Positions 12,465 to 23,576 of a stretch of DNA of 64,000 nt are shown in pieces (positions within the stretch are counted from its first letter, which is position 1; the number at the start of each line of letters is the position of its first letter). Source of the stretch: Phlebiopsis flavidoalba (taxonomy: Eukaryota; Basidiomycota; Agaricomycetes; Polyporales; Phanerochaetaceae); NCBI GenBank assembly GCA_035772785.1, contig JAOCPU010000051.1, positions 62,001 through 126,000 on the forward strand, in the 5' to 3' direction. Made by a program: the position numbers and the translations under genes. Below the pieces are notes generated by a model. It was not told the origin of the DNA. It saw only the letters and a program-made list of their open reading frames with translations, and made no database searches.

Positions 12465-13543
12465 CTGGCCATAGAGGACGTGGTAGCGCTGCCGTTGTCA
12501 AAGCTTGTTTTCTTTTTTCTTTATTATGGCAGCCATGAGTTCTTGTTGGCTGTGAAACCTGGTCAGATGTCCTCTCTTCTCACCTTCTCAATGAGTTCTA
12601 CGTACTTCTTAAAGCTCTGTGTTTGGTCTCAGGGCACGCAATGGATCTTACGTCCTAAGTATGCCTCGACGCCGCTCATGATCATGAATCATTGGATAGA
12701 TCCGTTTTTGCACCCGAGGACTCATCCTTTTTCGCCTCCGTGATGACCAGTCGATACAAAGACTTCTTGAGCAAGTAGATATGAGCCAACATGTGCATAA
12801 ACACATTGTAAAGATACTTGTAACGGGAGGTGCCAACTGGGCCGCCCAGGGCCACCCGGCACCTAGGCCACAAAATCAAGCGGGTGGTTACAAACAAGTG
12901 CCGCGGATCTACAACACCGGTGCCAGCCGGTGGGCCAGTCGATTCGATACATTCTGTTTCTGTGTCTGCGAAATGATTGTGAAGACTCGGTCAATGAACA
13001 TTGGCGGCGCCGCCACCGCCATAAGGCCCTCCTCCCGAGAAAGGCGGCAAACCTTATTTTGATCAATGGCGGCCATCCATATTTGGCAGGAGAGCATCAA
13101 ACTCCTCTTTGCTCAGAAACCTACACATCATTGCTTGTAAGAGGCATAAACAAGGCATAGATTGTCCATAACAATAAGTATCAGTTACAAGTCATGAGCG
13201 TAAGTCATAAAAGATGCTAATCACAATGTCTTTAGGGGCAAATGGGAAGAGGCTATGTGACTTGCTTTTCCAGTCGTTTCAGTCTCTTCTGCTTGCCCTT
13301 GAAGGACCGTTTTTGTCTCTCTACTTAGCGTTTATTCCCCACAACCTACCCAATCACCCTCTGGTATTTCTAGTGCTTGAGGTCATAAAAGCCACTGGAC
13401 CCAGCAGATGACGAGGCCGTTCTGATCGGTTTGGCGAAAACGTTGCGTTTTTCGCGAACGAGAGCAGCCTCGGTCTCTTGTTGGATTCTTCAGAGGCATA
13501 TACGGTCTGGGATCCATGGGGTGAAGACAGCGCGTTTCTTCGG
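12465..13543. other. about 1.1 kb without a recognisable gene
   Basis: Open frames on both strands are short and overlapping (for example 12682-12897 and 12863-13100 on the minus strand). None has a recognisable domain. It may be intergenic, or hold small exons of the unrecognised minus-strand genes. Confidence 0.35.
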
Positions 13544-14378
13544 CTAGTGAACGGAAACGCCCGCAGAGGTACGACTGCGACATATTCGAAGGCCCAAACA
13601 GGATAACGGCATTGCTGTAGCTAGCCTGCGGCGAAGATATGTCGCATGTTCTCGGACTTGATCGGGAGCGGTCGCTCGAAAGATGCCTCCTGAGGGTCTA
13701 CCAGGCACCTTTTCTGCCTGCGTTGGGTTCGCCCGCGGTCGTCCGCGTCTGCGCGCAGGCTTGGGCATCTGGCACGAAACGGAGGCAGGACTACCTTTGT
13801 GCTTGCCACGGTGCTCGCCGAGCCCGAAGGCGCGCCTCAAGTGAGAAAGTGGTCATGGGGCACCGGAACATGGGCTGCAAGGCTTGCTTCGGAAGCCGAC
13901 TGGCGTGATACATGGCGAGGTCTCGAACTCGGCGTTGTCGGGCCCTCTTGTCGCTCCCGTTGCTCCTTGATCCTCCTGTCTCGACAACCGCTTCTTGCTT
14001 CTGGCTGGATATTGCCGCCCGTTAAAACAAGCTCGATCGCCCGCCGTTTTGGAGGGTTTCCGTCGGGGCATCGGTCGGACCAATGTGTCTGGGGCGCAAT
14101 TTCTGGGCTTCGCCAATGGCTCCTCCGAAGGTGAACGTGCGTGACACCGGCTCGGGCGACGGTTTTCTCGGGCGCTTCAGGCCCTTCGCTGCACTGGAGG
14201 AAGCACCTGTAAGTGGCGACAGCGCCGCAGCGGTCACAGCACGATGGAGGAGCAGACCTCGCCGTTTCTCGCGGGGACACCGGCGGCTTGTGGCAGCATG
14301 CTGGTCGTGATCCGTGCCCGTGGTAGAGGCACCGACATCATCTTCTGTGGCCGTGGTCCGTGGACGAATTGGCACCAC
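13544..14378 (-). CDS. hypothetical basic protein with an AT-hook-like motif
   Basis: Not recognised. Linked minus-strand frames give a basic, Pro/Ser/Arg-rich protein: EDDVGASTTGTDHD near the start, KGLKRPRKPSPEPVSRTFTF (about 14120-14190), and near the C-terminus KPARRRGRPRANPTQ (about 13720-13760). Its RGRP core resembles an AT-hook, a minor-groove DNA-binding motif. Low complexity and basic charge suggest a disordered, possibly nuclear protein. The frame shifts at least twice. It lies between the two small TATA-driven paralogues on the same strand. Confidence 0.3.
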
Positions 14379-14710
14379 GATCTCTGGATTGGGCCTGCAG
14401 TCGATGAGGGGGCAACACCAGTACAGGGGGTGGTTCTTGGCTAGGCGTCAGAACCTGGGCTTTCGGGAGAATCTTCAGAGCGCCTAACTGTGCTGCCAGG
14501 TGTCTTGGGCTGGGTCGGGGACGAGCGCCCTGGTGTATGGTACGGGGTACTTCTGAAGATTCGGGGAGACCCCAGTCTCTACGAGATTATTGCCTTTCGT
14601 GCGCATGTTCCCAGCAGATTGTTTGTGGCGGAACTCGGGCGTTTGAGCTTCTTGACTTTAGTGGGCTACAAAATATTCATCACCTGGCCACTCTTCGATA
14701 CTCATATAAC

Positions 14711-15021
14711 TCACCACAGACGGCGGGCTGGATATACACACATGCTCCAACGCAACCGTGCCCCGCAAGCAGGTGACGCTACCCCCCCCCCCCCCCCGCT
14801 CGCCCCCGCCACGAGCGCATTGATTTTGATTCCGCTCTTCTCGCTACACGCCTCACAGCGGCACACGCGCCAGAGCACATTTTCAAGGTCCTGGCGGCAC
14901 ACGAGCGCGTCGTGGCCGGGACCATGACCGTCTACGGCGACCCAGAGGGGGCAGGGCCTGCTCGTCGCGGAGAAGGATCGTCAGGACGTCATTGGAGCCT
15001 TGCGGGTGTGACATCATCCAT
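14711..15021 (-). CDS. small hypothetical gene, paralogue B (first exon)
   Basis: Diverged copy of the gene at 11904-12099. Noise-tolerant reading from an ATG near 15021 gives MDDVTPARLQ, a frame slip, then DVLTILLRDEQALPPLG and GHDALVCRQDLENVLWRVC, matching paralogue A's DIVSIMTRDDQ and EHDALVRLQDLQE. At DNA level the shared core is clearest at 14885-14915 versus 11939-11970 (both read cacgagcgcgtcgtg on the + strand). A run of 16 C at 14782-14797 lies inside or just after this exon and makes the downstream frame unreliable. The family is unrecognised. It shares TATA box and upstream element with copy A. Confidence 0.3.
14782..14797. repeat. poly-C run of 16
   Basis: Sixteen consecutive C on the + strand. 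Its exact length is likely to be misread by any sequencing method and it disrupts the frame of the small paralogue B. Confidence 0.9.
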
Positions 15022-15299
15022 CGCGTTGCATCTTCTTGCCCTGGTCTTTGGTTTTTTCTGTGGCCGCGTTAGCTGTCCGGGTCGGGCAGGGGCGCATCAG
15101 AGGACGCTACCGAAAGAGTATTTTTTCTGTGTCGCAGTAGTGTGTTCTGTTCCTCTGCCTGCTTTGTCGCCGCAGAGGGTCGCGTCGACAAATTGAGGCA
15201 GATGGGACTTACGCAGTAGGTTGAGGAACAGAAAAAGCCGCGGTCTCAAGGTGACGCACTTGAAGTCGCGCGTGCCCTTTCTGGAAGGAAGTGACGCGC

Positions 15300-15307
15300 A
15301 TTTTATA
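15300..15307 (-). promoter_or_regulatory. TATA box of paralogue B
   Basis: TATAAAAT on the minus strand, upstream of the paralogue B start. About 31 bp further upstream is 15338-15360, which on the + strand reads ggccacctttttgctctgac and aligns with 12249-12274 of copy A. Confidence 0.45.
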
Positions 15308-15407
15308 GGCTGGCGGGGTGGCCGCAAACTGCCAACTGGCCACCTTTTTGCTCTGACCACGGCTCTATCGATACTTGACTCACCACAGGGGTGGGAAAAC
15401 CGGGCTG

Positions 15408-16261
15408 TTAAACGCTTACAAGGTACCATTCGCGCCCGACCACTACGTCGTCAACGCCATCACCCACCTTCGACGACCGACTCAGGGTGGGCCCTGCACT
15501 ATGTCAGCCACCTTTTATCGTACATACTGCCTCTGACCAGCGCCCAATTATTTCAATGCCGTGGTACGACCCGTAGTCGGCACCCCCGCCTAGCAACGGC
15601 GGTCGGTCCAAACGACAGCGACGATGTCCCCAGTGGCGTGGGAACTTCGCAAAGGCCCAAGACCCATCGACATCCTTGTGTCCCTCGACCTGGCCCTCGC
15701 ACCACCAACACGTTGACGTTGGAACGGCGACGCGAGGACGACTCGGCCGTAACGGCGTCTGGACGGCATGGCTGGTAAGTAGTGCAGCGCGGTCTGGTTA
15801 GTGGTCTTGTCTTCTAAGAGCGTGGCGGCCCTGAGCTCGTGTATCTTCCCATTGCCACTATCACCGATGCACAAATCAAATGATGTCATTCTTATAGTTC
15901 TCATGTGCCCCTCCAGAATGACTGCTTCCTTGTGTGAACCGCCGACTAGGCATCTTCCTCGCTCACACACCAAGACCAGCCAGGGACAGACGCACTTGCC
16001 ACATCACTCTCTTCGGCAGAATATTGCAAGAATATATTCGCAGTACAGTACCACATTACAATCAGAACAAATATACAATACACAAAACACCACCAAAGAA
16101 AACCCCAAGTCTCCATACAAAGTCCAAAAAACAGCAGCGATCAATCCTATGGGCACGATGGAGTACCCACCCGGCCATCGTTGGTGTGTACCCACCGCAA
16201 CAGCCGGAAAATAGCCATCGGGACGCGGCGAGCGCGGAACGACCGCAGGCGTGGTAGACGC
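15408..16261. other. intergenic, unassigned open frames only
   Basis: A minus-strand frame at 15590-15973 (127 codons) and overlapping plus frames are present without recognisable content. The section 16000-16140 is A-rich and reads as non-coding. Confidence 0.35.
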
Positions 16262-18614
16262 TCATGCTGTTGGGCCGTGGAGAGGTGAGTGCAACGGCGA
16301 ATGCAAGGGCGAGCGCGCGGGGAACGGGGCGGTGGGCGATGCAGCGGCAGCGGGACGGCGCCGGGGGTGACAACGAGGCGCGTCGGTCGATCCGCGAGGG
16401 GGGTGTAGGCGGCGGGGGCGGCGGGGGCGTAGATGGCGGCGGGGGCACCGGCGATGGGAGCGTAAATGGCCGTGGGTCGAGGGATGTCGGATACGGCGGC
16501 AGTGGTGGTGTAGGGCGACGCGCGGGCCGGCTTCGACTTCCTCCGTCGGATACGGCGCTCTGGAGCCCCTCCATGTCCGCTCGTGCGTCGCGCTGTGCCT
16601 CGAAAACGCCGCTCTGCACCCTTGCCAGGCCGCCTTGTGCACCGCGCTGTGCATCTGCGGCGGCGCCGTAGATGCTCTCGTCCTGCGCATAGCTCGCCCA
16701 GTGTGGAGAACACCCCCACTCTGTCACCCTCTCCAGCCCGCCCCTGTGCGTCGCGTTGTGTGTCGCTGAGCGCGGAGAACACCTCGCTCTGCATGCGCTG
16801 CGCATACCCGCGGCGACGTCATACACCGCGTTCTGCACATTTCCCGCAGTGGTATAACGCCCGCCCCCGTGCATCTCCCACCACATCATACACAGTCCCC
16901 CGCGCGGCCATCACACCCTCTCGCGCGCATCATATGCCCCCTCCCTCATCTTCCCCAAGCCCAGCTCCGCCTTCCCCCCGCACATGCGTCTCCCCACCTC
17001 ATCAATCTCTCCCCTCCCCTCATTCAACCGCCTCCTCCCTCGTCCTGCAACGCCCCCAAACTGCGCCCCAAACTCCTCGCGCGCCTGATGCCCCGCCTGC
17101 GCCCAGCCATCGAGCACACGACCCCCGACATCGCGCAAGCCCTGACGCACCGCATGCGTCGGCTCTCCGCCCGAGACGATGTCCTCAAAGCGGTAGCGGA
17201 ACGCCTGGACCTCGTGTTCGCGCGCGTTGATCGTTCGCCGAGTCCGCGATGAACGCGCCGAGCTCGCGCCGGAACGCCTCGAGCTGCTGCACGAGCGCCC
17301 GCGCTGTGCTCGGGCTCGCCCGAACCCGCGCATCTTCGCGAGGAAGCTCGCCGCGAGCGTCGACAGCCCGCCGAGCACGCTCACCGCGATGCTCGTCTGC
17401 CGCCCGGACGTCGCGGCTGCGATGCCCGTCGTCAGCGCGCCGAGCACGACTTGCAGGCCGATGGCGAAGTTGAGGGACCAGACTGTCGCCTGCGCTGCTC
17501 TTTCTTTCAGTCGTTTCGGGAAAGAAAGAGGGGGAGAAAGGGAGTGACCTTGGAGTCTGTACTTCTTCAGCTCCGCGTCTGCATCGAGCTGCGTCTGCTT
17601 CAGCCGCTCGCGCGCCGTCCGTTCCTTTCCCTGTGCCCACCTATCAGCACAGGCGCCCCACACACAACGCGGCGCACGGTACCATGCGCACCTGCGGCTC
17701 TGGGCTCACGCAGCGGCGCCGGGGAGCCTCGCGCCGCCGCGCTCCACCAGCAGAGAAGAAGCACGCACGCACGCTCGCTGTTGTTGCTGTCGTCCCATGT
17801 GCGCTGTCTCGTCTTCCTCCCCACTCCTCCGTCCCCGTGCACGACGCGATCATCGCCGTGTACGACGTTGATACGAAGTCTCCGCTCGTCGCGCGTGGTA
17901 CCACGGATGTGCGCCGCGCGGGCACGGGGTACGCGCCGGACAATGGCGAGCGTGGGGCGAGCGCTCGCGTTGAGTTTGGACATGTAGACGGGAGGGGCCT
18001 GGTTTCTGAGTTTTTACGGTATGATGTCTACGCGTTGTGCGCTGTGTAGGTCTCGCGGAGCGTCTCGTGCAGGCTCGTGCGCGGGAGGGCTCTCCTGTCG
18101 AGTCCCTCGTCCGCTGTCTTGCAGGCTCTCGGTGTGGCCCTCGTGGGTCTCTTGCAGGATCTCGCAGGGTTTCGCGTGTAGGTTGTTGCGCCGGTTTGGG
18201 CGGGGGGCGGCGGCGGGAGCGAAGGGCGTCGTGTCGGCGAGCTCGGGGACGTCGGGGACGACGTGCTGGGCGTGCGCACGGGCGCGGGTGTGGATGCGAT
18301 GGAGATACGTTTGCACGCGCTTGGTCTGCGCAGATGCTTCAGTGTGGTGGCGGTGTAGACTGTGTTGGTGCGCGCAGCGCCGCGGGCGCCGGCGAGACCG
18401 CGCGCGGAGGCGTGTTGGGCGCCGGCGACGACGCGCGGATGGTCTCTGGCGACGGTTCACGCTCCGGTGTGGGCGAGACGACAATGGGACGGAAACGATG
18501 GGGGGCGCGGGCTCGTTGGTGCTCATCTTCGGGGGGCGGATGGGCGTCGGGCGAGCTGGTGAGGACGCGGTAGATCGGGGTTCCCCACCCCGATTTGGGC
18601 GGCGGCGGGCTCAT
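16262..18614 (-). CDS. fungal SLATT-domain membrane protein with amphipathic repeat tail
   Basis: SLATT is a two-helix membrane domain known from bacterial nucleotide-sensing defence systems, with a fungal branch of unknown role. The start chosen at 18614 gives MSPPPPKSGWGTPIYRVLTS, a Pro/Ser-rich disordered N-terminus. A helical region (RTARERLKQTQLDADAELKK, about 17580-17640) and an intron (about 17500-17547) lead into the domain: WSLNFAIGLQVVLGALTTGI (helix 1), TSGRQTSIAVSVLGG, LSTLAASFLAKMRG (helix 2, about 17340-17390), then with frame slips the cytosolic part ending EHEVQAFRYRFEDIVSGGE. After it come long amphipathic, Ala/Arg/Glu-rich repeats (VLDGWAQAGHQAREEFGAQF; EVFSALSDTQRDAQGRAGEG; SGVFEAQRDARADMEGLQSA) and a Pro/Ala-rich C-terminus. 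The domain call is strong; exon structure and the 3' end (16147-16262) are uncertain. Confidence 0.7.
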
Positions 18615-21400
18615 TGCGGCGTCGCTCCTGCTGGGGCGTGCTCGGGAGAACCTGGCACGACGGGGATCGGCATCCTGTATGTCGTCCCGGGATGATAACG
18701 GGGATCGGCATCTGTACATTGTCGGGATGCACGTCGGGGAATCGGCATTCGACGCCGCACCCTGTGGGGCGGAGGCGTGTCCTGGTCGTGCGTGTACGTC
18801 GCTGACCGAGGGGTAGGCGTAGTCCATCCGTTCGGTGTTTTCTGAGGGGGGAAGGGAAGGCGCAGGGGCCCCCTGGACGGCGCACGCTAGACATGTTATA
18901 GCGCAGCCCAGCGAAGCCCAGTGACCCGCCGTCCAGCGACACTGTCGGCCTTCCATGCCTGTCCCACGCAGCCCGAGCGAAGAAGGCTACCATTGCGCGC
19001 GCCGAGCGTACCGTATCGGGCACACCGCCGCGCACGCGTCCATCGCCCTCCGGCATCGTTCGCGGAGTTGTATTTCATGCCTGCGCGCCGCCGTCGCCGC
19101 CGTCGTGTCCCGCTCTCGCGGCGTGTCGAGTTCAGCGGGCGGACGCGGGGAGGAAGGAAAAGCAGAGAATGATGGTGAGCGCCGGTTGCGTGCGTCTGGC
19201 GGTTGTGTTTTGCGTGCTTTCTGCTGGCCGAAAACTCATTTGCAGAGGATTGATCGCTTCCCATCGTCCACGACCGTATCCCGCTTCCTATAGCCATACG
19301 TAGCCAACGTCGTGCGCAACGTCACGTCCCTCGCAGACGATGGACGGGACGACACCGTGTCGACAACCAGGGCCACCACAGCACCAGCCCACCAGCATCA
19401 CATCGCCCGCGAAGAGCCTCTGGATCTAGCCTTCTGTCGCGTTGCCCTCGGACAAACCTACAGCCCAGCTGTCTTCCCCGCCTCGTCCACCCGCGTCTTT
19501 CGCACTGTTTGCCCATAAACCGCTAGGCCCCAACTCTCTACCTCTCTATTGCGAAGATCGTGCGCGCGTGCCCGTTGGGCCCGCCCCGCCCGCCCATCTT
19601 CCCGCAATTCATCCCGCGTTCGTCCCAGCCATGGGTCCCAACCACCCTAGAACGCGTTCCGCGCAGGCAGTGTGACGCTGTAGTCACTACCATTGCGGCT
19701 TCGGTGGCGGCCTTCGTGCCGCTCGCGTGCAGCACTGTCCGATCACCTTATTATCATGGAGGGAGAAGCGTGCTGTGGAGGTCATCCAGACTACAAGGGA
19801 CCGTGGGGCATGGCGAAATCTTGAGGACTGGGATGAATATGTAGATGGTGCCGTGATGAGCAGCCGCTTATATCTATAGACTAGACGAAATCAACGCGAT
19901 TCAGAATAGGCAAATTACGGTTCCTTACCTAACAGAGACAGATCCACAGATTGTGAAACATTTTTCCCGGGCATTGGATTGATATGTCTAACAACTACCC
20001 GGAGAGTAAAACGCGGGCGAAGAGCGAGACTCAAGAACGTAACGAAATAATAAGAGTGTGGGACCGGGCAATGTGTGGGGGAAAAGATCCAAAGGGCGTG
20101 TACATACAGGCGCGACGGCGCGCGCGCAACTCATGTATACCACAATAGCCGCCCCCGTCACTAAAGCAGACACGGCGAAAAGCAAGAAAGAAAGGAGGGG
20201 ATGCATACCGCGTCCGAAAGTGGAGATTCGGCGCGTGCCAGACGAGTTGGGCGCGACCGAACTCCAAAGAACGCGAATGACGTCAAACGTTGACAGGCGG
20301 CGGGCTCGGTGAGTCGGAGTGTGTGGCGCCGAATGCGCGACGCAGCGCGTTCGGCGCGGTCGCAGAGTTCGAGTCCTGGCGCGACACGCTGTCGCTCGTG
20401 GTCATCAATCAATATACAAATTAAATTCCGAGTTTTCTTTGCTACCAATTCACCGTAGCAATCTCTAGTGGACGACCGTATAGTGAGCGAGAACGTGCCC
20501 ATTCACGGTCCTCTCTAATCCCTGCCACCTCTGAGGTCACCCACAACACCGAGTCGACGCGTCTCGCGACATGTCCCTCGTGGCGCCGCCACCTGATCAC
20601 ACTCTGTCCGTCACAACGCGTCAGCGTGGAAATAGTATTGTCCAGTGCCAAAAAAATCCAGAACTTTTCCGGCCGTCTTTCCTCTATTGCACCGCTGACG
20701 CCTACCCACAGTCAGCAGCAGCACAGCACCTCCCCGGACACACGCACACAGGCCAGCACGACGCCAAATATTGCTTCTCGCGTCAGCCGAGAGCCACCGA
20801 TCCATGGACATGCGGGTACAGTTACCGGCGAACACACACTCGAGCGCGCCGAGGACGATCTCAAAAGAGCGTGATATGAGCGTCGCGGCGACGCACTCGA
20901 GCGCGCCTGCGATGCACGAGAATATGATTCCTATCGCTTTATAATGAGCTTCCAGTTGCGTGTGTCAAGGGGAGCGGCGGGGACGTACCCCATTACTGTG
21001 GTGGTTTTTTGGTTTCGTTAATTTATTTCGTTAGAGTCGTGAGGTGGTGGTGATAGCTGCGGGGAGTATGAGCGTGGTGTGGGTCCGTGTTTTATGAGGG
21101 TGGGTGTGTGGAGTTTTGCGGAGTGGGAACGCACGCGGGCGCGGTACATAGCAACGTAGAAATATCGACGTGTATTTTTATGAGAATGACAGCCAATCCA
21201 GCGCGTCGCACGCGTCGCGGCTGCACGCAAAAAGCCCCCTCCCGCTGCGACACACCCACGGGAGACGACGGCTTCCCCGCCCGTCAAACAACGTTACGAA
21301 CAACCCACGGGCGCGTCCAAGCTGACGTCACCCATTTCGCCGAAAGCGCCGCTGTCTACTTGGCAACTTGACAGCGGGCAGTAAACCAGATTGGCCTGTA
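18615..21400. other. 2.8 kb without a recognisable gene
   Basis: GC-rich with overlapping open frames on both strands. One minus-strand frame at 19988-20206 begins with a hydrophobic, signal-peptide-like stretch (MHPLLSFLLFAVSALVTGAA) but lacks anything recognisable after it. I support no gene here. Confidence 0.35.
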
Positions 21401-21549
21401 CTAAGATGGGGCTCATGCAGATTCGGGGTGCCCACGTGGCATTATTTTGTCACGCTTCCTGGCGCTTCTTCCCATTTGGCTGGCGATAGTGTGACAATCC
21501 GCACTAATCTTGTAACTACATTCTGAATAATGACGATAAAAAAAATTCC

Positions 21550-21596
21550 TTCCCATACGATTGTCGAAAAAGATGATTAGGAAAATCGTATGGGAA
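21550..21596. repeat. hairpin inside the MITE-like element
   Basis: Perfect 13 bp inverted repeat: ttcccatacgatt at 21550-21562 and aatcgtatgggaa at 21584-21596, with a 21 nt A-rich loop. Confidence 0.8.
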
Positions 21597-21862
21597 CGCT
21601 TTTGCTGATTTCAACAATGGGACAAAGTAGTTTTGGAAAATACAGGTGGACCAGTGATGACATAAGAATGTTTGAGTCAGAAGCCTTGACTGCTCTCTCA
21701 GACTCAGACGCGACACAGCATGTCATGTCTTTTGAGTCCTAAATTATCATCTTTGTCATAAATGTTTTGTAATTTCTAGTATCTACAGACACATCCATTG
21801 GTTTCTTGCCTACTGGACGGCGACAGATAGCCACTTCGTCACGGTAGCCCGAGTGCGCTGGC

Positions 21863-21900
21863 AGGTCACATCAGGTCACACAAGGTCACATCAGGTCACC
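21863..21900 (+). repeat. four tandem 10-mers, core AGGTCAC
   Basis: AGGTCAC starts at 21863, 21873, 21883 and 21893, each unit 10 bp (AGGTCACATC / AGGTCACACA / AGGTCACATC / AGGTCACCGC). One unit per helical turn would place a bound protein on one face of the DNA. It lies directly inside the right inverted repeat of the element. Confidence 0.85.
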
Positions 21901-21943
21901 GCCACGTGGGCACCCCGAATAATCTGCATGAGCCCCATCTTAG

Positions 21944-23576
21944 TCTCGTTCCCATCCCCGCTCCGGACTCCAAAAGTCTCAAGCTCAAGGCTTTCATCTA
22001 CGAAAGGCTATTACAGCTGCTGGGCACGTGCCGTCACGCTCGCGCGCTCAACGACCCCCGCCATTCGCGCTCCATTGCCCTCCGGGACGGCTCAGATGGT
22101 GCTCACCCTCGCCTTTACGTGTATGATATATCACCAGCCACGCCAGGTTCAATTTGAGGTATATTTTTACCGGTGGGCGTTTCCCGTGTGATCCGCTCAC
22201 ACGCCTCTCCAAGGCGCAAGCCTAGTCTAGGGTCGAGCCTGAATTGTATACCGGGTAAAAGACCGCGGAGGTCGGTTTGAGGTACGACGGTGCCAGGGTA
22301 ATCAATATAGCTATGCAGGAAGCTCTCTTGAGGAAGATGTCCACGCCCCCCGGTAACGCAGAGTTCCCGGACGACTGCTCGAAAATCTGAATGATCCAGG
22401 CCGACATATGTGGCTACGTCTGGCCCGGCGCGGATTCGGGGGTTGCGGGGGTGCGAGCTATGACGATGTCAATGTGCATCGGTGTTATGGGGGTCATTGG
22501 CCTCTGCCACCCATCGTCGTCAGTGTCCCACGTGACGTGAGTATCCTGCTCATATAAGAGTTAGAGAATGCTGGGCAAGAAATGAACTGACTGCTATCGG
22601 GACCTGGTGGGACATATTTCTAAGCAGGACGGTTTGGTCGCCTTGTCTGAGAGACAACACTCGTGGCTCGTTGACTGTTGATAGATCTATCTCAGTAGCA
22701 GCAATCTCTTGAATCATCGTGGACAGCGCTCACCTGCTGCGGGCCTATGGCCATCACGGGCCCACTACAATATAGCCATTCAAGAGGCTTCAGCTCACAC
22801 TCTCGCAGCTCGCCCAGCCAGAAAAAAACAGTCTGGGTCCATGCATAATTTGGCTGCGCGCTCAGCGTAAAGGGTAGAAGAAAAAACTACTGTCACATTG
22901 CCGCCGCTCTCGCCACAACACCAACCACCAGATCCAAGTGTGTTCGACACGATTGCTCTCGTCCGCATTATACGACGGACTATCCGGACTTCCAGGTGAC
23001 CCAGCACGACACAATGACAAGGGTGACGAGAGTGCGATACCCATGTCACTATATCGCTGACGCGCGTAAGAATGTGCCCCGTCGTGCGTTGCGAGTGGAT
23101 GTCGGGCGCTGTTCCGTGAACGGCTGGTGCGTGGCGCACTTGCGTTTCTGGCTAAATGTTAGGCACTGAGCGGCACAGCTAGATAGTGCGGATATACGGC
23201 CTGGATGGAAAACACGTAAAAAAACTGGAGCAAGTCTCTCTGAGCGCCGCCGACACAAAAAGTACTGAACCAGTGCATACCTTCAACCGGTGAGCTCAAA
23301 CTTGATCTCCTTGCGGTGCCGGCCTATACGCACAGTGGGTGATGCACTTGAAGAGGCGTAGGCGATTACGAGAGAGCATGCGACATGACTGACACATCCC
23401 TACTAGCACTTGTTTGTTCAAGGCGGCAGAATACGTGTCCAAAGGCGTGGGGCGCATGCATGTCTTCATTTCCACGCTTGCTGACAAGGCGCTCACGCAC
23501 ACACAAAAACGAGGTTTCCAAAAATCACTTTTAAACGCACGCACTATACACAGCCCAATTACTCGCGTGAAATACT
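21944..23576. other. 1.6 kb without a recognisable gene
   Basis: A minus-strand frame at 22222-22407 and others near 22795-23139 have no recognisable content. Nothing can be supported. Confidence 0.35.

Larger units (their letters stand above)
21401..21943. mobile_element. MITE-like element, 543 bp, with about 40 bp terminal inverted repeats
   Basis: The left end (21401-21440: ctaagatggggctcatgcag, then attcggggtgcccacgtggc) is the reverse complement of the right end (21901-21943), except for one 3 bp gap. There is no coding sequence inside. The interior has a small hairpin (21550-21596) and four copies of AGGTCAC spaced exactly 10 bp apart just inside the right end, typical of subterminal repeats bound by a transposase. 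A clear target-site duplication is not visible. This fits a non-autonomous DNA transposon; superfamily unassigned. Confidence 0.7.

Noticed and set aside
16264..17987. plus-strand Gly-rich and Pro/Arg-rich frames
   Set aside because: Antisense to the SLATT gene in GC-rich DNA; only the minus strand gives recognisable domain sequence.
18523..19056. 177-codon minus-strand frame upstream of the SLATT start
   Set aside because: Overlaps the N-terminal exon in another frame, is low-complexity and has no recognised content.
19988..20206. possible secreted protein with a signal peptide
   Set aside because: Only the hydrophobic N-terminus is suggestive; the remainder has no recognisable content and the frame ends soon.
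20331..20400. tRNA-like segment with GTTCGAGTCC and AGCGCGTT
   Set aside because: No proper D-arm, anticodon arm or 7 bp acceptor stem could be drawn, and the T-stem does not pair.
21863..21900. possible CRISPR-like array
   Set aside because: Units are contiguous 10-mers without spacers inside a eukaryotic MITE-like element.
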